Source: Lota lota (Eukaryota; Chordata; Actinopteri; Gadiformes; Lotidae). From it: a stretch of 64,000 bases of DNA. Below, piece by piece: positions 44,632-57,212 of this stretch (the stretch's first letter is position 1; every line of letters starts with the position of its first letter). Made by a program: the position numbers and the translations under genes. The notes beneath the pieces are model-generated. The model was not told where the DNA came from and did not search any database. It saw only the letters and a program-made list of their open reading frames with translations. The stretch lies in assembly GCA_026745465.1 (NCBI GenBank), contig JACYXH010000312.1:1819042-1883041 (forward strand). Direction: 5' to 3'.

Positions 44632-45648
44632 GTGATGGCGTCCGGTACAAAGCCAGTGATAAAGAAGGAGGATCCTGACGATGAGTCGCTGGGGGCATAC
44701 GGATTGCCGCGGGACCATGCACGAGAACTCCGCCGGGTGATGGAGCAGACATACACCGTGAGTGAGTCCACGAGGAGGCTAGCAGCTGAAGCGAGGTTCG
44801 GCCCCGGTGAAACACGTCGCGGTGGCACCGCGACGGCATCGCGGTGGGAGGAGACGAACGGTGACAGAGACACCGGCGCACGCAGCACTGCTTTCAACGT
44901 GAAGACTCCGAAATACTCCGGTAAATCGAACTGGGAAGCGTTTCAAGCGCAATTTGAACTATTAGCACAGGCTACGGGCTGGTCAAGGGAGGTTAAAGCC
45001 CTGCAGCTGGCATTATGCCTGACGGAGGATGCGCTCTCATGCCTCCTCGTACTTAGCCCTGAAGAGAGACAGGACTATGAGGCTTTGACCGGAGCCCTGC
45101 AGAGACGTTTTGGACAGTGTTCGCAACCAGGCGTGCTTAGGTCTGAATTGTGCAAAAGGCGCAGGCAACCGGGTGAGCCACTTCGCACGCTGGCTAATGA
45201 CATTGAATGCCTCGCTAGGCGGGCCTACGCACACATGCCGCCGCCGGTCCAGAGTGAGCTGGCCAGAGACCAGTTCATTCAAGCGCTTTTGCCCAGGGAG
45301 CTACGTGTGCAGACACAACTAGCACACCCCCGGACCGTACAGGACGCACTGGAACTGGCCCTGGAGAGGGAAGCTGTGGGAGCAGTGCTGCCGGACTGCC
45401 GGTTGCTTGATGTGGGTCCAGTGTTGAAAACTGCTGTTGAGGAGAATGCTGCGGAAGTAAAGCCAGCGTGGGTCACGGACCTGACGGAACTGATCCGTGC
45501 TGCCACCCTCCAGCCCACTCGCGATTGCCTGCCTACACCACCTCTGCGCCGCGCCATGGTCTGCTGGGGGTGTGGCCAACCTGGCCATCTACGCCGTCAG
45601 TGCCCCACGTTTTCTGGAGCCCAGGGAAACGACCGAGGGTCCGTATAA
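44632..45648 (+). CDS. Gag polyprotein of element E
   Basis: 338 residues; a second ATG follows at 44635. The N-terminus is charged (KKEDPDDESLG), the middle holds a Gag core (NVKTPKYSGKSNWEAFQAQF) and the C-terminus one CCHC knuckle (CWGCGQPGHLRRQC, about 311-324). It assembles the particle and binds RNA. Near its end lies GGGAAAC, a classic -1 slippery heptamer, leading into pol. The frame is intact. Confidence 0.9.
   Translation: MMASGTKPVIKKEDPDDESLGAYGLPRDHARELRRVMEQTYTVSESTRRLAAEARFGPGETRRGGTATASRWEETNGDRDTGARSTAFNVKTPKYSGKSNWEAFQAQFELLAQATGWSREVKALQLALCLTEDALSCLLVLSPEERQDYEALTGALQRRFGQCSQPGVLRSELCKRRRQPGEPLRTLANDIECLARRAYAHMPPPVQSELARDQFIQALLPRELRVQTQLAHPRTVQDALELALEREAVGAVLPDCRLLDVGPVLKTAVEENAAEVKPAWVTDLTELIRAATLQPTRDCLPTPPLRRAMVCWGCGQPGHLRRQCPTFSGAQGNDRGSV
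45624..45630 (+). promoter_or_regulatory. Predicted -1 ribosomal frameshift site of element E
   Basis: GGGAAAC read as G GGA AAC in the gag frame, six codons before the gag stop, with the -1 frame open into protease. This heptamer is a well-known retroviral slippery sequence. Confidence 0.78.
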
Positions 45649-48600
45649 ACGGGAAGATACGGACCCCTGACATGGTTACCCGACCAGCATCGACCCCCAG
45701 CGGAGGAGCCCAACAGCACAGCCGGGGGAACAGGGCTCCACTCCCCCCAGAAGCAGACGACGCCGCTGGCCCAGTGGTTGCGGTGGGTTGGACCTGTGCT
45801 TGGGGCTTTTGCCATGTCCCTATCACAGTGGAGGGGGTTGCATGCACGGCACTAGTGGATACGGGCTCCACTGCAACACTAGTCAGGCCCGACATTCTCC
45901 CAAGCAGTACAGTAGTACGAAAGACCTCAGTACAGCTACGGACGGTTACCGGGGATTTAGCCCCCATGAGAGGTAGGGCAAAGGTTAGCTTTAAATTGGG
46001 GGGGGTATCTGTGAGCTTTGAGGTATGGGTAGCTGAGGTGCAAGACCCCTGTATAATAGGTGTGGACTTTTTGAGAAGTGCGGGCTGCCTCATAGATCTG
46101 AGTGACAACACACTTAGTTTGCCTAGGGGCCCTAAGGTCAACATAGTCCCACCCCCACAACCCAGTGTTCCTCACCTACGGCCTGTTAGCACCTCAGAAC
46201 CACACGAAACGCGCAGTACCAACCCTCCTCCGCATGCCCACCCGCATCCCACCACCGCTCCAACCCCAAGCCCCTTTCAGATCCCTGCGAGGGAGGAGAG
46301 CGACCATCCCATCTCCCCGGCCACAGAGGGAATAGCAGACCGGCTGTCCGTGGTGAGGGAGATCTGGAGACAGAACAGTGAGGGGCTGACCGACCAGCAG
46401 CAGATGCAGCTGTGGCAGGTACTGATAGAGTTCAAGGACCTGTTTGCCCTCAATGAGGAGGAGGTAGGCCTGACGCACTTGGTTCAGCACGAGATAGACA
46501 CCGGTGACGCACAACCGATCAAAATGCGTCCCCGGCGTCTTCCCCTGGCCCGACAAGAGGCTGCAGACAAGGCGCTGGAGGAGATGCAGAAGGCCGAGAT
46601 TGTCGAACCGTCAGAGAGCCCGTGGGGTGCAGCAGTGGTCATGGTCCCCAAAAAGAGCAGCTCCAGATGGAGGTTCTGCGTGGACTACAGGCCCCTCAAC
46701 GGCGTGACCAAGAAAGACTCCTACCCCCTCCCTCGGATTGATGAGTCTTTGGACCTGGTGGCGGGTTCGACATGGTTCTCCTCGCTGGACCTGCGGAGTG
46801 GGTACTGGCAGGTGCCCCTCTCCCCGGAGGCTCGACCAAAAACGGCCTTCTATGCAGGTGGGGGTCTGTGGCAGTTCCGTGTCCTCAGCTTTGGTCTGTG
46901 CAACGCCCCCGCCACGTTCGAGCGCCTGATGGACAGGGTGCTAGCCGACATTCCTAGGCGGGAATGTCTTGTGTACCTGGATGATATCCTGGTCCATGGA
47001 AGCTCGTTCCAGGCAGCCCTTGGAGCACTGCGGAAGGTGCTCCAGAGGGTGATGGCGGCTGGCCTCAAGTTACACCCAGACAAGTGTCACTTTTTGAGGA
47101 GGGAGGTGATATTTCTAGGACACAAGGTTGGCGGTGAGGGCGTTGGGACTGTCGAGGAAAAGATACAGGCAGTGAAAGACTGGCCAACACCTGCCGACCA
47201 GGCGCAGCTGAAGAGCTTCCTGGGCCTTGCTTCTTACTACAGGAAGTTTGTGCGTGGTTTCTCCTGCACAGCCGCCCCTCTGTATCGCCTTCTACAGAAA
47301 GATACTGACTTTTCATGGACAGAGGACTGTCAACAGGCCTTCACCTCTCTACAAGAGGCGCTGATAACAGCCCCTATCCTGGCCGCACCCGACCCCATCC
47401 TACCATTAGTGGTTGACACAGATGCCAGCAATGTTGGCATGGGCGCTGTCTTGGCTCAGGTAGGGCCAGATGGAGAGAGAGTGGTGGCGTATTTCAGCAA
47501 GTCCTTTAACAAAGCTGAACAGCACTATTGCGTCACGCGGCGAGAGTTGCTCGCTGTCGTGATGGCGATAAGACATTTCAAGTACTACCTGTGCGGCCGG
47601 CCCTTCACTGTCAGAACTGACCACGCCGCCCTCCAGTGGTTGATGTCCTTCAGGGAGCCGGAGGGACAGATCGCCCGCTGGTTGGAAGAACTTCAGTCGT
47701 ACTCCTTCACAGTCGTGCACAGAGCCGGGGCCCGCCACACTAACGCGGACGCCCTGTCTCGCCGGCCCTGTGCATCTGGCGGTTGCCGCCATTGCGACCG
47801 GAGGGAGGCACGTGAAAGAGAACTGTGTGAGGAGGAGAGCTACAACTCGCACTGGGGCTGTCCGACCTCCCAGGCGCTGGAGGTGGTAGATGTGGCGGAA
47901 TGGAGGACCCAGCAGGCTCAGGATGTTGACCTGGAGCCTGTACTGCAGTGGGTGGAGTCGGGGAGTCGACCCTCCTGGGAGGAGGTGACTGGCCGCCCAC
48001 CGGCAATCAAGGCACTGTGGGCTAAGTTTGATGCACTGCGTGTCAGAGACGGCGTGCTACAGAGGGCGTGGAAGGAGCCGGCCACCGGAGAGGAGAGGTG
48101 GCAGGTTGTTGTTCCCAGGGCACTTAGGGAGGCAGTGCTTAAAAACGCTCATGGGACTGTGGGGGCGGGACATTTTGGGGTCTCTAAAACGCTCAGACGC
48201 CTCAGACAGGGGTTTTATTGGGGACAGTTCAAAAGAGACGTGGAGGAGTTTTGTCGCCGCTGTGATGCATGCGCCGCACACAAAGGCCCCCCAGACCAGT
48301 CTCACGCTCAGCTACAGCAGCAGGCAGCAGGGGCACCGATGGAGAGAGTGGCTGTAGACATTATGGGGCCCTTTCCTCGCTCCGACAAGGGGAACCGCTA
48401 TGTACTGGTAGCAATGGACTACTTCACAAAATGGCCCGAGGCCTATGCCCTCCCTGACCAGGAGGCAGAGACAGTTGTTGACGCCCTGGTTGAGGGGATG
48501 TTCACAAGGTTTGGCGCTCCAGAGGTTATTCACAGTGATCAGGGGCGCAATTTTGAGTCAACGGTGTTTGCCACCATGTGCACGCGGCTGGGGATGCACA

Positions 48601-49475
48601 AAACCCGGACAACAGCCCTGCACCCTCAGAGCGATGGACTTGTTGAGAGGTTCAACCAAACCATCGCACAACAGCTCGCTATCCTCTCAGCTGAACACCA
48701 ACGTGACTGGGACACCCACATTCCACTTGTGTTGATGGCCTACAGGTCAGCGGTACAGGACTCCACATCCTGCACACCAGCCCTGCTCATGTTGGGGCGG
48801 GAGCTGCGAACGCCAGCAGAGATGGCATTTGGCAGACCCCCCGACACCCCTGCCGTGGCCCCTGGGAGAGAGTATGCCAGGAGGCTCCAGGACCGCCTGG
48901 AGTCTGCACACGCCTTCGCACGGGATCAGCTGGAGAGGGCTGGCATCAGACAGAAGAGGAATTATGATGTGAAGTCCAAGGGGCGGGACTTTCGGGCTGG
49001 GGAGCTGGTGTGGGTGTACAGCCCCTGCAGGAAGAAGGGACGGTGCCCTAAGTTGGACTGCCACTGGGTGGGCCCCTGTAGGGTGTTAGAAAGGATGGGG
49101 GAGGGGGTTTACCGAGTGCAACTGCCACCTAGAGGCAGAAAAGTGGCACTGCACAGGGACAGACTTGCCCCTTACAGGGGTGGGGCTTCCCTCGCACCGG
49201 ACTCCGAGCCCCCTTCCCCTGCCCCCCCCCCCCGCAGCCCTCTGCTGCCACACCAGAGAGGAACCCGACCTCTCCAGACAGTTCGGCCGCTCCACAGCTG
49301 GGGCGGCGGCCGCGGAGGCGGAGGCGGGCTCCCCGTCGGTTTGATGACTTTGTTTGCCCCCTCGGGTTCGAGGGACTTTCTCGGGGGGGTGCAGTGTAAC
49401 GGTTCTGAGTTGCATGTTTGTCTGCATTGTGTTGATGTTCTGATTGGGTGTTCAGGAGAAGGGGGCGGGCCTTAA
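45630..49475 (+). CDS. Pol polyprotein of element E
   Basis: A long open -1 frame. In order it has protease (VDTGSTATLV), RT with YLDDILVHG at about 46974, RNase H (VDTDASNVGMGAV) and an integrase finger (GHFGVSK... CRRCDAC). The integrase core has VDIMGPF, IHSDQGRNFES and DGLVERFNQT. After the integrase there is a basic DNA-binding tail but no chromodomain. The final residues run into the LTR, possibly because a long C run near 49230 has altered the frame end. The frame is open upstream to 45468 but overlaps gag there. Confidence 0.9.
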   Translation, partial: RPRVRINGKIRTPDMVTRPASTPSGGAQQHSRGNRAPLPPEADDAAGPVVAVGWTCAWGFCHVPITVEGVACTALVDTGSTATLVRPDILPSSTVVRKTSVQLRTVTGDLAPMRGRAKVSFKLGGVSVSFEVWVAEVQDPCIIGVDFLRSAGCLIDLSDNTLSLPRGPKVNIVPPPQPSVPHLRPVSTSEPHETRSTNPPPHAHPHPTTAPTPSPFQIPAREESDHPISPATEGIADRLSVVREIWRQNSEGLTDQQQMQLWQVLIEFKDLFALNEEEVGLTHLVQHEIDTGDAQPIKMRPRRLPLARQEAADKALEEMQKAEIVEPSESPWGAAVVMVPKKSSSRWRFCVDYRPLNGVTKKDSYPLPRIDESLDLVAGSTWFSSLDLRSGYWQVPLSPEARPKTAFYAGGGLWQFRVLSFGLCNAPATFERLMDRVLADIPRRECLVYLDDILVHGSSFQAALGALRKVLQRVMAAGLKLHPDKCHFLRREVIFLGHKVGGEGVGTVEEKIQAVKDWPTPADQAQLKSFLGLASYYRKFVRGFSCTAAPLYRLLQKDTDFSWTEDCQQAFTSLQEALITAPILAAPDPILPLVVDTDASNVGMGAVLAQVGPDGERVVAYFSKSFNKAEQHYCVTRRELLAVVMAIRHFKYYLCGRPFTVRTDHAALQWLMSFREPEGQIARWLEELQSYSFTVVHRAGARHTNADALSRRPCASGGCRHCDRREARERELCEEESYNSHWGCPTSQALEVVDVAEWRTQQAQDVDLEPVLQWVESGSRPSWEEVTGRPPAIKALWAKFDALRVRDGVLQRAWKEPATGEERWQVVVPRALREAVLKNAHGTVGAGHFGVSKTLRRLRQGFYWGQFKRDVEEFCRRCDACAAHKGPPDQSHAQLQQQAAGAPMERVAVDIMGPFPRSDKGNRYVLVAMDYFTKWPEAYALPDQEAETVVDALVEGMFTRFGAPEVIHSDQGRNFESTVFATMCTRLGMHKTRTTALHPQSDGLVERFNQTIAQQLAILSAEHQRDWDTHIPLVLMAYRSAVQDSTSCTPALLMLGRELRTPAEMAFGRPPDTPAVAPGREYARRLQDRLESAHAFARDQLERAGIRQKRNYDVKSKGRDFRAGELVWVYSPCRKKGRCPKLDCHWVGPCRVLERMGEGVYRVQLPPRGRKVALHRDRLAPYRGGASLAPDSEPPSPAPPPRSPLLPHQRGTRPLQTVRPLHSWGGGRGGGGGLPVGLMTLFAPSGSRDFLGGVQCNGSELHVCLHCVDVLIGCSGEGGGP

Positions 49476-49616
49476 GGTGGTAAATCCGGGTTACAATGTG
49501 GGGAAGTTCATGTTCGTGTGTTACAGCGTTCGACAACGTGTGCCCGCAATAAAATAAAGAGAGTTAATCAAAACCACCTGTGTGGTGCGTGGACACATAT
49601 AAACAGGGTTGCTACA
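49395..49616 (+). repeat. Right LTR of element E
   Basis: 222 bp with about eight differences from the left LTR; preceded by a G-rich polypurine tract (CGGGGGGG). Confidence 0.92.
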
Positions 49617-49693
49617 ATACTTTAATATCTTTATAATCCCCTCATAAAGAAATATCTTTATTAGAGGTTAGGGTTAATCTAACAGACTTTAAT

Positions 49694-49745
49694 ATCTTTA
49701 TAATCCCCTAATAAAGAAATATCTTTATTAGGGGATTATAAAGAT
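49694..49745. repeat. Perfect 24-bp-arm palindrome, copy 2 first module
   Basis: Arms at 49694-49717 and 49722-49745 are exact reverse complements around AATA. A single 53-bp satellite-like unit follows. Confidence 0.88.
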
Positions 49746-49861
49746 GGGTGATAATAAGTGATAATAAAGAAATATATTTATTAGGGGGGAAAGAAAAGGA
49801 GGCAGGTCTGTTCTGACTGGGAGCCAGCTTCCTTTGCTTTTGGCCCCTCTCTGCTGCTGAT

Positions 49862-50068
49862 GAGGAGGAGGAGGAGGCGGAGGCGGAGGCGGAGGCGGAG
49901 GAGGCGGGTGTGGGGGGCTTCAGTTGCGGGTGTTCAGTTTTGTTGGGGGGGGGGGTGGTGTCTAAACTGAATTAGGCACGCTCTCATCACGGAGAAGTCC
50001 TCCACCGCTCCCCCCTCACCGGTGTGTTGCACAACAGGCGCAGGGCGCGCTTGGCCTAAAGGGCAGAG
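49862..50068. repeat. GAGG tract and duplicated G-tract segment, copy 2
   Basis: After a GAGG/GCGG tract the sequence from GGGGCTTCAGTTGCGG to GGCCTAAAGGGCAGAG repeats 44114-44275 (and 21310-21488 in copy 1). The whole module is therefore duplicated within copy 2. Confidence 0.75.
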
Positions 50069-50674
50069 TGTTACGGTTTTGAACTAGGACCCAAACGCAA
50101 GACACGGAGACGAGAAGGGAGCGGGTTGGAAGTGGATTTATTTGGATACTCAGGCAAGGACAAGGCAGGCGGGTAGTCAAGCAGACAGGCGGGTAGTCAG
50201 GCAGGCAGGCAGGCGGGTGGTCAGGCAGGCGAGGTTTGGCAATGGTAGGCAGGCAGGCAGGCAGGGACTAGGCAACAGGCGGGTGGTCAGGAAAGCAAGG
50301 CTCGGCAACGGGGAGGCAGGCAGGGACTAGGAAACAGGAACGAGAGCAGGAACAGGAACGGGAGCGGAATCCGTAACGGGAACAAGGACGGGAGCAGGAA
50401 CAGGAACGGGAGCGGAACCCGTAACGGGAACAAGAAGTCTAGAAGGCGGGGACGAAGTTATCACGTGAAAGATCAACAACGAACTAGCACTGGCTCTGTG
50501 GGGAGCCAGTGCTTTAGTACTGTGGAGAGTGATTGATAATGAACTGCAGGTGTGGGTAGACAGAGGGAGTGCACGTGGTTAATTGACGGGAGGTAAACAA
50601 AAGCACATGGTGTAGTGAGGCTGGGAGCCACTAGATGGCGGAGTTTGACAGAAACAAGAGAGGGTCACGTTACA
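50069..50674 (-). mobile_element. Solo LTR of a sushi-like chromovirus (606 bp)
   Basis: TGTTACGG to CACGTTACA, flanked by CAGAG (50064-50068) and CAAAG (50675-50679), a target duplication with one mismatch. On the minus strand it resembles the LTRs of elements A and B (CTCCGCCATCTAGTGG; GCTAGTTCGTTG in the place of their self-primer). It contains internal GGCAGGCAGGCGGGTAGTC repeats. Confidence 0.85.
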
Positions 50675-50789
50675 CAAAGCTCTTTAAAGATGCGCTACCG
50701 TTCAGTCTAACCGACTTTAATATCTTTATAATCTCCTAATAAAGAAATATCTTTATTAGAGGTTAGGGTTAGTCTAACAGACTTTAATA

Positions 50790-51056
50790 TCTTTATAATC
50801 CCCTAATAAAAAAATATCTTTATTAGGGGATTATAAAGATGTGTGATAATAAGTGATAATAAAGAAATATCTTTATTAGGGGGAAAAGAAAAGGAGGCAG
50901 GTCTGTCCCGGGTGGGAGCCAGCTTCCTCTGCTTCTGGCCCCTCTCTGCTGCTGAGGAGGAGGAGGAGGAGGAGGAGGAGGAGGAGGAGGAGGAGGAGGA
51001 GGAGGAGGCGGAGGCGGAGGAGGCGGAGGCGGAGGAGGAGGAGGAGGAGGAGGCGG
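50790..51056. repeat. AT palindrome, satellite unit and GAGG tract, end of copy 2
   Basis: A second, slightly imperfect palindrome unit followed by the longest GAGG/GCGG tract (50955-51056). It then joins copy 3 directly, without the GC-rich island and chromovirus seen at the copy 1/copy 2 junction. Confidence 0.8.
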
Positions 51057-51191
51057 CATCTTGCTGCGTTGTGAACATCTAGAACCTATCTATTGATGCA
51101 CATTGTGCATGTGCTCCTCGCCCCAGAAGTCAAGAGATATAGTCATATCTATGCCATTTTATAAAAATATATTTACGAGAAAGAAGAAGGC

Positions 51192-51541
51192 TTCTTCACA
51201 AACATTACTCGTGATCCAACACTAGGCATTCCCGCTGAGCGTCTGATGTCACAACAGATGTGCTCAGCCATTCCTGTGAGCACCAAACTGTTGGAACTAG
51301 TCCCAACGAACGCCCAGCCAATCAATGCCCGACTCCTCAACAAATGGCTCCCTCTGAAGCGTCACTGCGACCGTCGAGTCATTCTCTGCAGCCCTTGACA
51401 AGTGATCCGAAAGCAAAAGGATACGACCAACTTGGGACCGTGAAGGAGTTGCGCAAGGAGCCACGCTCCTACATCATCCAGTCCACCGGGAAGAGGAATT
51501 GCCGCCACATCCTTCCTGTTGCAGAGCTGCCGTCACCATAG
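51192..51541 (+). pseudogene. Mag-like integrase C-terminal remnant, copy 3
   Basis: Orthologue of 2329-2678 and 34057-34406 with few changes; the same frame break and no catalytic core. Confidence 0.7.
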
Positions 51542-54035
51542 CTCTACACAAAGGACCCTGACTCTCAGAACACCGACCCCTCCACAATGGACTGTGTTCC
51601 CCCCACACCACAAAAACCAAAGCCAAACGCCAGACAGTTACCTCACACATCCCCTCTGCGGCCAACGCCCACAGCACACCACTAAGAACAACAATGCACT
51701 AACCACAACACTCTCAGGCCAAACCCTCAGACCAGTAGCAGTAAAACCTTTGAACAAAACAATAAAATAAAACATTCCTCTTTAATGTGGTTTCAGCAGT
51801 AGCTGCCAGTATATCAGAATATCATTTATATTTTCTTTGCACCAAGTTCGCTCACTCATTCACTTAAGAGTGATTTTGTGAATCTGCCTACATGGTAAAG
51901 TGATATGTTTATTCACAGATTTGCCGTTGTATAGTCTAAAATCATTCTGTTTCAGATTATTGTGTTGTTTACTGAAAATCGTAGAACAACATAGTAAAAA
52001 AGAAATGTTCTGTAATATTGACGTTCACTAAGTACTTTTTGCTTCATGTAAGAGTTGCAAGCTAAAGGGGATGTAGATCATTTGGCTGAATGACTGTCCT
52101 GTTTTGTTCATTATGGGCCACCGTATTCATGACAGCGCCAGTGCAATACCCAATTCAGTCTGGTACTGTATGAGGACCTGCTCCATGTCTGCTCTGTTAA
52201 CCTGGTCTCTATTACCAATACACCAGCGGTGACTTGAAGACAGTGTGATCATTTACTTGCACAGAGGAACCAATTGCTACCGTTTAATCTGATAATACAA
52301 CGTAATAGCAGGGCAGAATAAGTGAACCTGAGGTCAGTCTCCAGAGTGAACGCTTAAGCAGAAAATGTTCATGCATAGGGTTTTGTTTCTCTGGAGTTTA
52401 AGCTCCTCTTTAAAAGGGGAATATCTTCCTGATCGGCTCGTGTGGGCTTACGCTGTCTGACTTGGGTGTTCAAGGTAGAACTATTACCCAGGTTCAATTT
52501 GGTTTCTAAAAGCTCTATGGACACTATCTGCTCATACCAGATGGTTGGCTGATTTGTTTGTGTATGAAGTATGTGTCCTTGAGAGTGGACCCCTCACTCT
52601 ATGTCCAAGTGTTGTGTAAGCTCTGGTTTAACATAAATGGTTGTACAATAGCAACCAGATGTTGGGTAATAGCTTAGCTCAGTTCCCCTTATATGACATT
52701 CTCGTGATGGCACACAGGACAACATATTCCACAAGCAGAAGAAACAGGATTAAAAATTAACATTAACAAAATGATGTAGAACTGACAGTAGGCCTTTACG
52801 ATATAAAACATATACAGCCCTATATCGTCTCTGTATGTATCCACAAATGCCTGTGGAGGCAGGCCATAATCAGGTTTTGCTTTGCCCTAAAACAAAAAGC
52901 GAAACCTAAAGTTTTGGTCCGCACCCAAGTTAGATTGCTGTGTTCACAAGTGCCAACTTCACCATACTAGAAGTTCAACTGTACCAAGGGTGTGAGTAAC
53001 ATTTCCCAAATTGTGTGTTTATGAAAGTGCCCATGGACATATCGGTTCATGTAGGATGTGCAAGTTGGCAAAAGTTTAAGCATAGTACCAGGAAAGGCGT
53101 CTTTAGAACCAGCCTCTCAAACAGATGAAACAAAGGTGTTCTTTACAAGAGCGTCTCCACCATGTGTAATTCTCCGTCCTGGTCAAGACCCCATACGAGC
53201 TGGAGGACTATGAGCCTTGCGAAACTCCAGTTGTTGCTCTTGTACGCCACCCTGACCAATGAGTTAACCAACAATTGGATTTGGGCCCCTTCGATGAAAT
53301 GTAAGTCTATTTAAACAATGTAGAGAGACTGGGTTCCTACCTTCATACACTTTGACATCACAGAACTTCAAAATGCAAATCTTAGGACTGGGCTGGTAAT
53401 AAACCACCCTTCCTTTCCCATGCACTGGACAATCTGAGTGAAGTTGTCTGGGATATCAGAGATGATGGCACGCCTGAGGAAGAGATAAGGTTCAGTATCC
53501 TGGGTGAAGATATCTCAGGCGGTCTGCACCAGACGTACTTGAGCAAGACATGATCTAACTGATCCTGAAGACCAAGTTGTAACTGGCATCTGTGCGTGAA
53601 TGTATGTTAGCAGGGGCAAATGTGTACATCTAGCAGTCAATGTGTAACCTTGTAAAACCATTCCGATCTTGCAAGTTCAAATGATGTTGCTCTCTGCGGA
53701 TCGGTCTGGCCTCGATCCCATTGAAAGCCGTTTCCAAACAGTTAAAATGTGTTGGAAAGGCTTGTACGGGTCCTTAACTTGTTCGCAGACTGAAGACTGA
53801 CTGGCCGCTCAACGCACGTTAATGCGTGACGCAGCTTTATGACGCGTGAAACCGCAGAATAGTTCGTTAGGATGAAAATGACTAAATAAATACTAAGAAA
53901 TACTTTAAGAAGTAATATTAAACATCTATGGAGCCGTTTTCCTCCTCAAAACGATTGTGCCTATGGAATATCACAAGTAAGAATATACTTTAATTTAAAT
54001 GTCATCGTTACTCTGTTATGGGTTAGGTCATCATT
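51542..54035. other. Non-coding spacer, copy 3
   Basis: Collinear with copy 2 (34407-37200) minus the solo LTR. No gene is supported. Confidence 0.6.
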
Positions 54036-56328
<2,293 letters not shown>

Positions 56329-56399
56329 CACTTGTCCTCATTTAATGCAGCTTCCGCTTCTGGTGTAAGCTTCTGAGCTTCCGGCAATTATTATAATAC

Positions 56400-57212
56400 T
56401 TTCTCCCAGGGAGAAAGGGTAGGGAAGGGGTGAACTTGGGGTGAGCTTGGGGTGAACTCAGGGTGAGCTTGGGGTGAACTCAGGGTGAGCTTGGGGTGAA
56501 CTCAGGGTGAGCTTGGGGTGAATTTGCAGCAGCCTTTGTGGGCCAGTGTGGGAAAAACACAGGTGGGGGGGATGCTCATACCCTCACCCCTGGGGTAGTA
56601 AATGACATCATTGGGGGAGTTTAAAAGGGTGGGTGTGTGTGCTAGGCTAGTATTGCTTTTAAAAACAACGAACGGAAACGAACGTTTCCGTGCGAATGTA
56701 TGTCCTGAGCTGGCTATTGAAGGATGGAGTCAAGGCCCCTATGTCTCACAGTGGCGTGGTGATTTGGGAGTCGAGATTTACCGCATGGAGACAAATCGTT
56801 TTCTGAAGAAGAAGAGTGATTTTATTTATTTTCCGTCGATGCTCTATTCCTACACTGTTTCTGAGCAACTGTGACCTGTTTTGCATTGACAGGCACCCGA
56901 CCCGTAACAGTGCTATAGCATCTGATTGTTGGTTTGACACTGTCTTTTTCATTCAGTGGGGTGGCCCCAGATACAAGTGATTTTTCAGGAGATTGACAGA
57001 GTTGTCAAGCAGTACCTGTGCGCACGTTCTTACTGAGAAATTAAAAAACAGCTATTTGTACCGGTTTCTGATGAAGACTTTGCAGCGGATCTCAGTAATG
57101 GTCTATTGTGTAGTGAGGCTACAGCGCGCACGCAGCTGTAGAGCATGGTGAATATATAGAAAAGGCCCAAAAACGTGTTCTGTTTTCCTTCTGTTGGTGT
57201 CTAAAAGTATTT
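56400..57212. other. 5' part of the viral cluster, copy 3
   Basis: Holds a 17-base palindrome (TTTCTCCCAGGGAGAAA, about 56400), the 22-bp minisatellite (56429-56524) and a TATA-like TTTAAAAG (about 56618). It has several short frames with stops and a splice-acceptor-like TTATGTTATACAG just before 57230. It may be a decayed promoter and early region of the viral insertion. No individual gene is safe to call. Confidence 0.35.

Larger units (their letters stand above)
44297..49616 (+). mobile_element. Nearly intact non-chromodomain Ty3/Gypsy element (element E)
   Basis: Two 222-bp LTRs with a 4-bp duplication ATAC at 44293-44296 and 49617-49620. Gag and a -1-frame Pol are both uninterrupted. 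LTRs differ at about eight positions, so it is older than elements A, C and D yet still open. It is present only in copy 2; copy 1 has the related empty site TCTAACAGACTTTAA. Confidence 0.93.
22386..51060. repeat. Tandem segmental duplication, copy 2
   Basis: The second block, containing the minus-strand chromovirus with its nested insertion, a Gypsy element and three solo LTRs. It lacks the viral gene cluster (the sequence jumps from CCTTTTAGA to GAAGCTTTAG at about 39308-39330). The G-tract/palindrome/GAGG module is duplicated. Confidence 0.8.

Noticed and set aside
45468..45624. Start of element E pol at the first methionine (45468)
   Set aside because: This part overlaps gag in another frame; the slippery heptamer at 45624-45630 explains entry into pol better.
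49224..49475. C-terminal extension of element E Pol as a functional domain
   Set aside because: Composition is proline/glycine low-complexity after a C run and continues into the LTR; no chromodomain motif is present.
50803..51082. Poly-Glu, poly-Pro and poly-Ser frames around the GAGG tract
   Set aside because: Three frames of the same triplet repeat are open at once, which is expected from the repeat and not evidence for coding.
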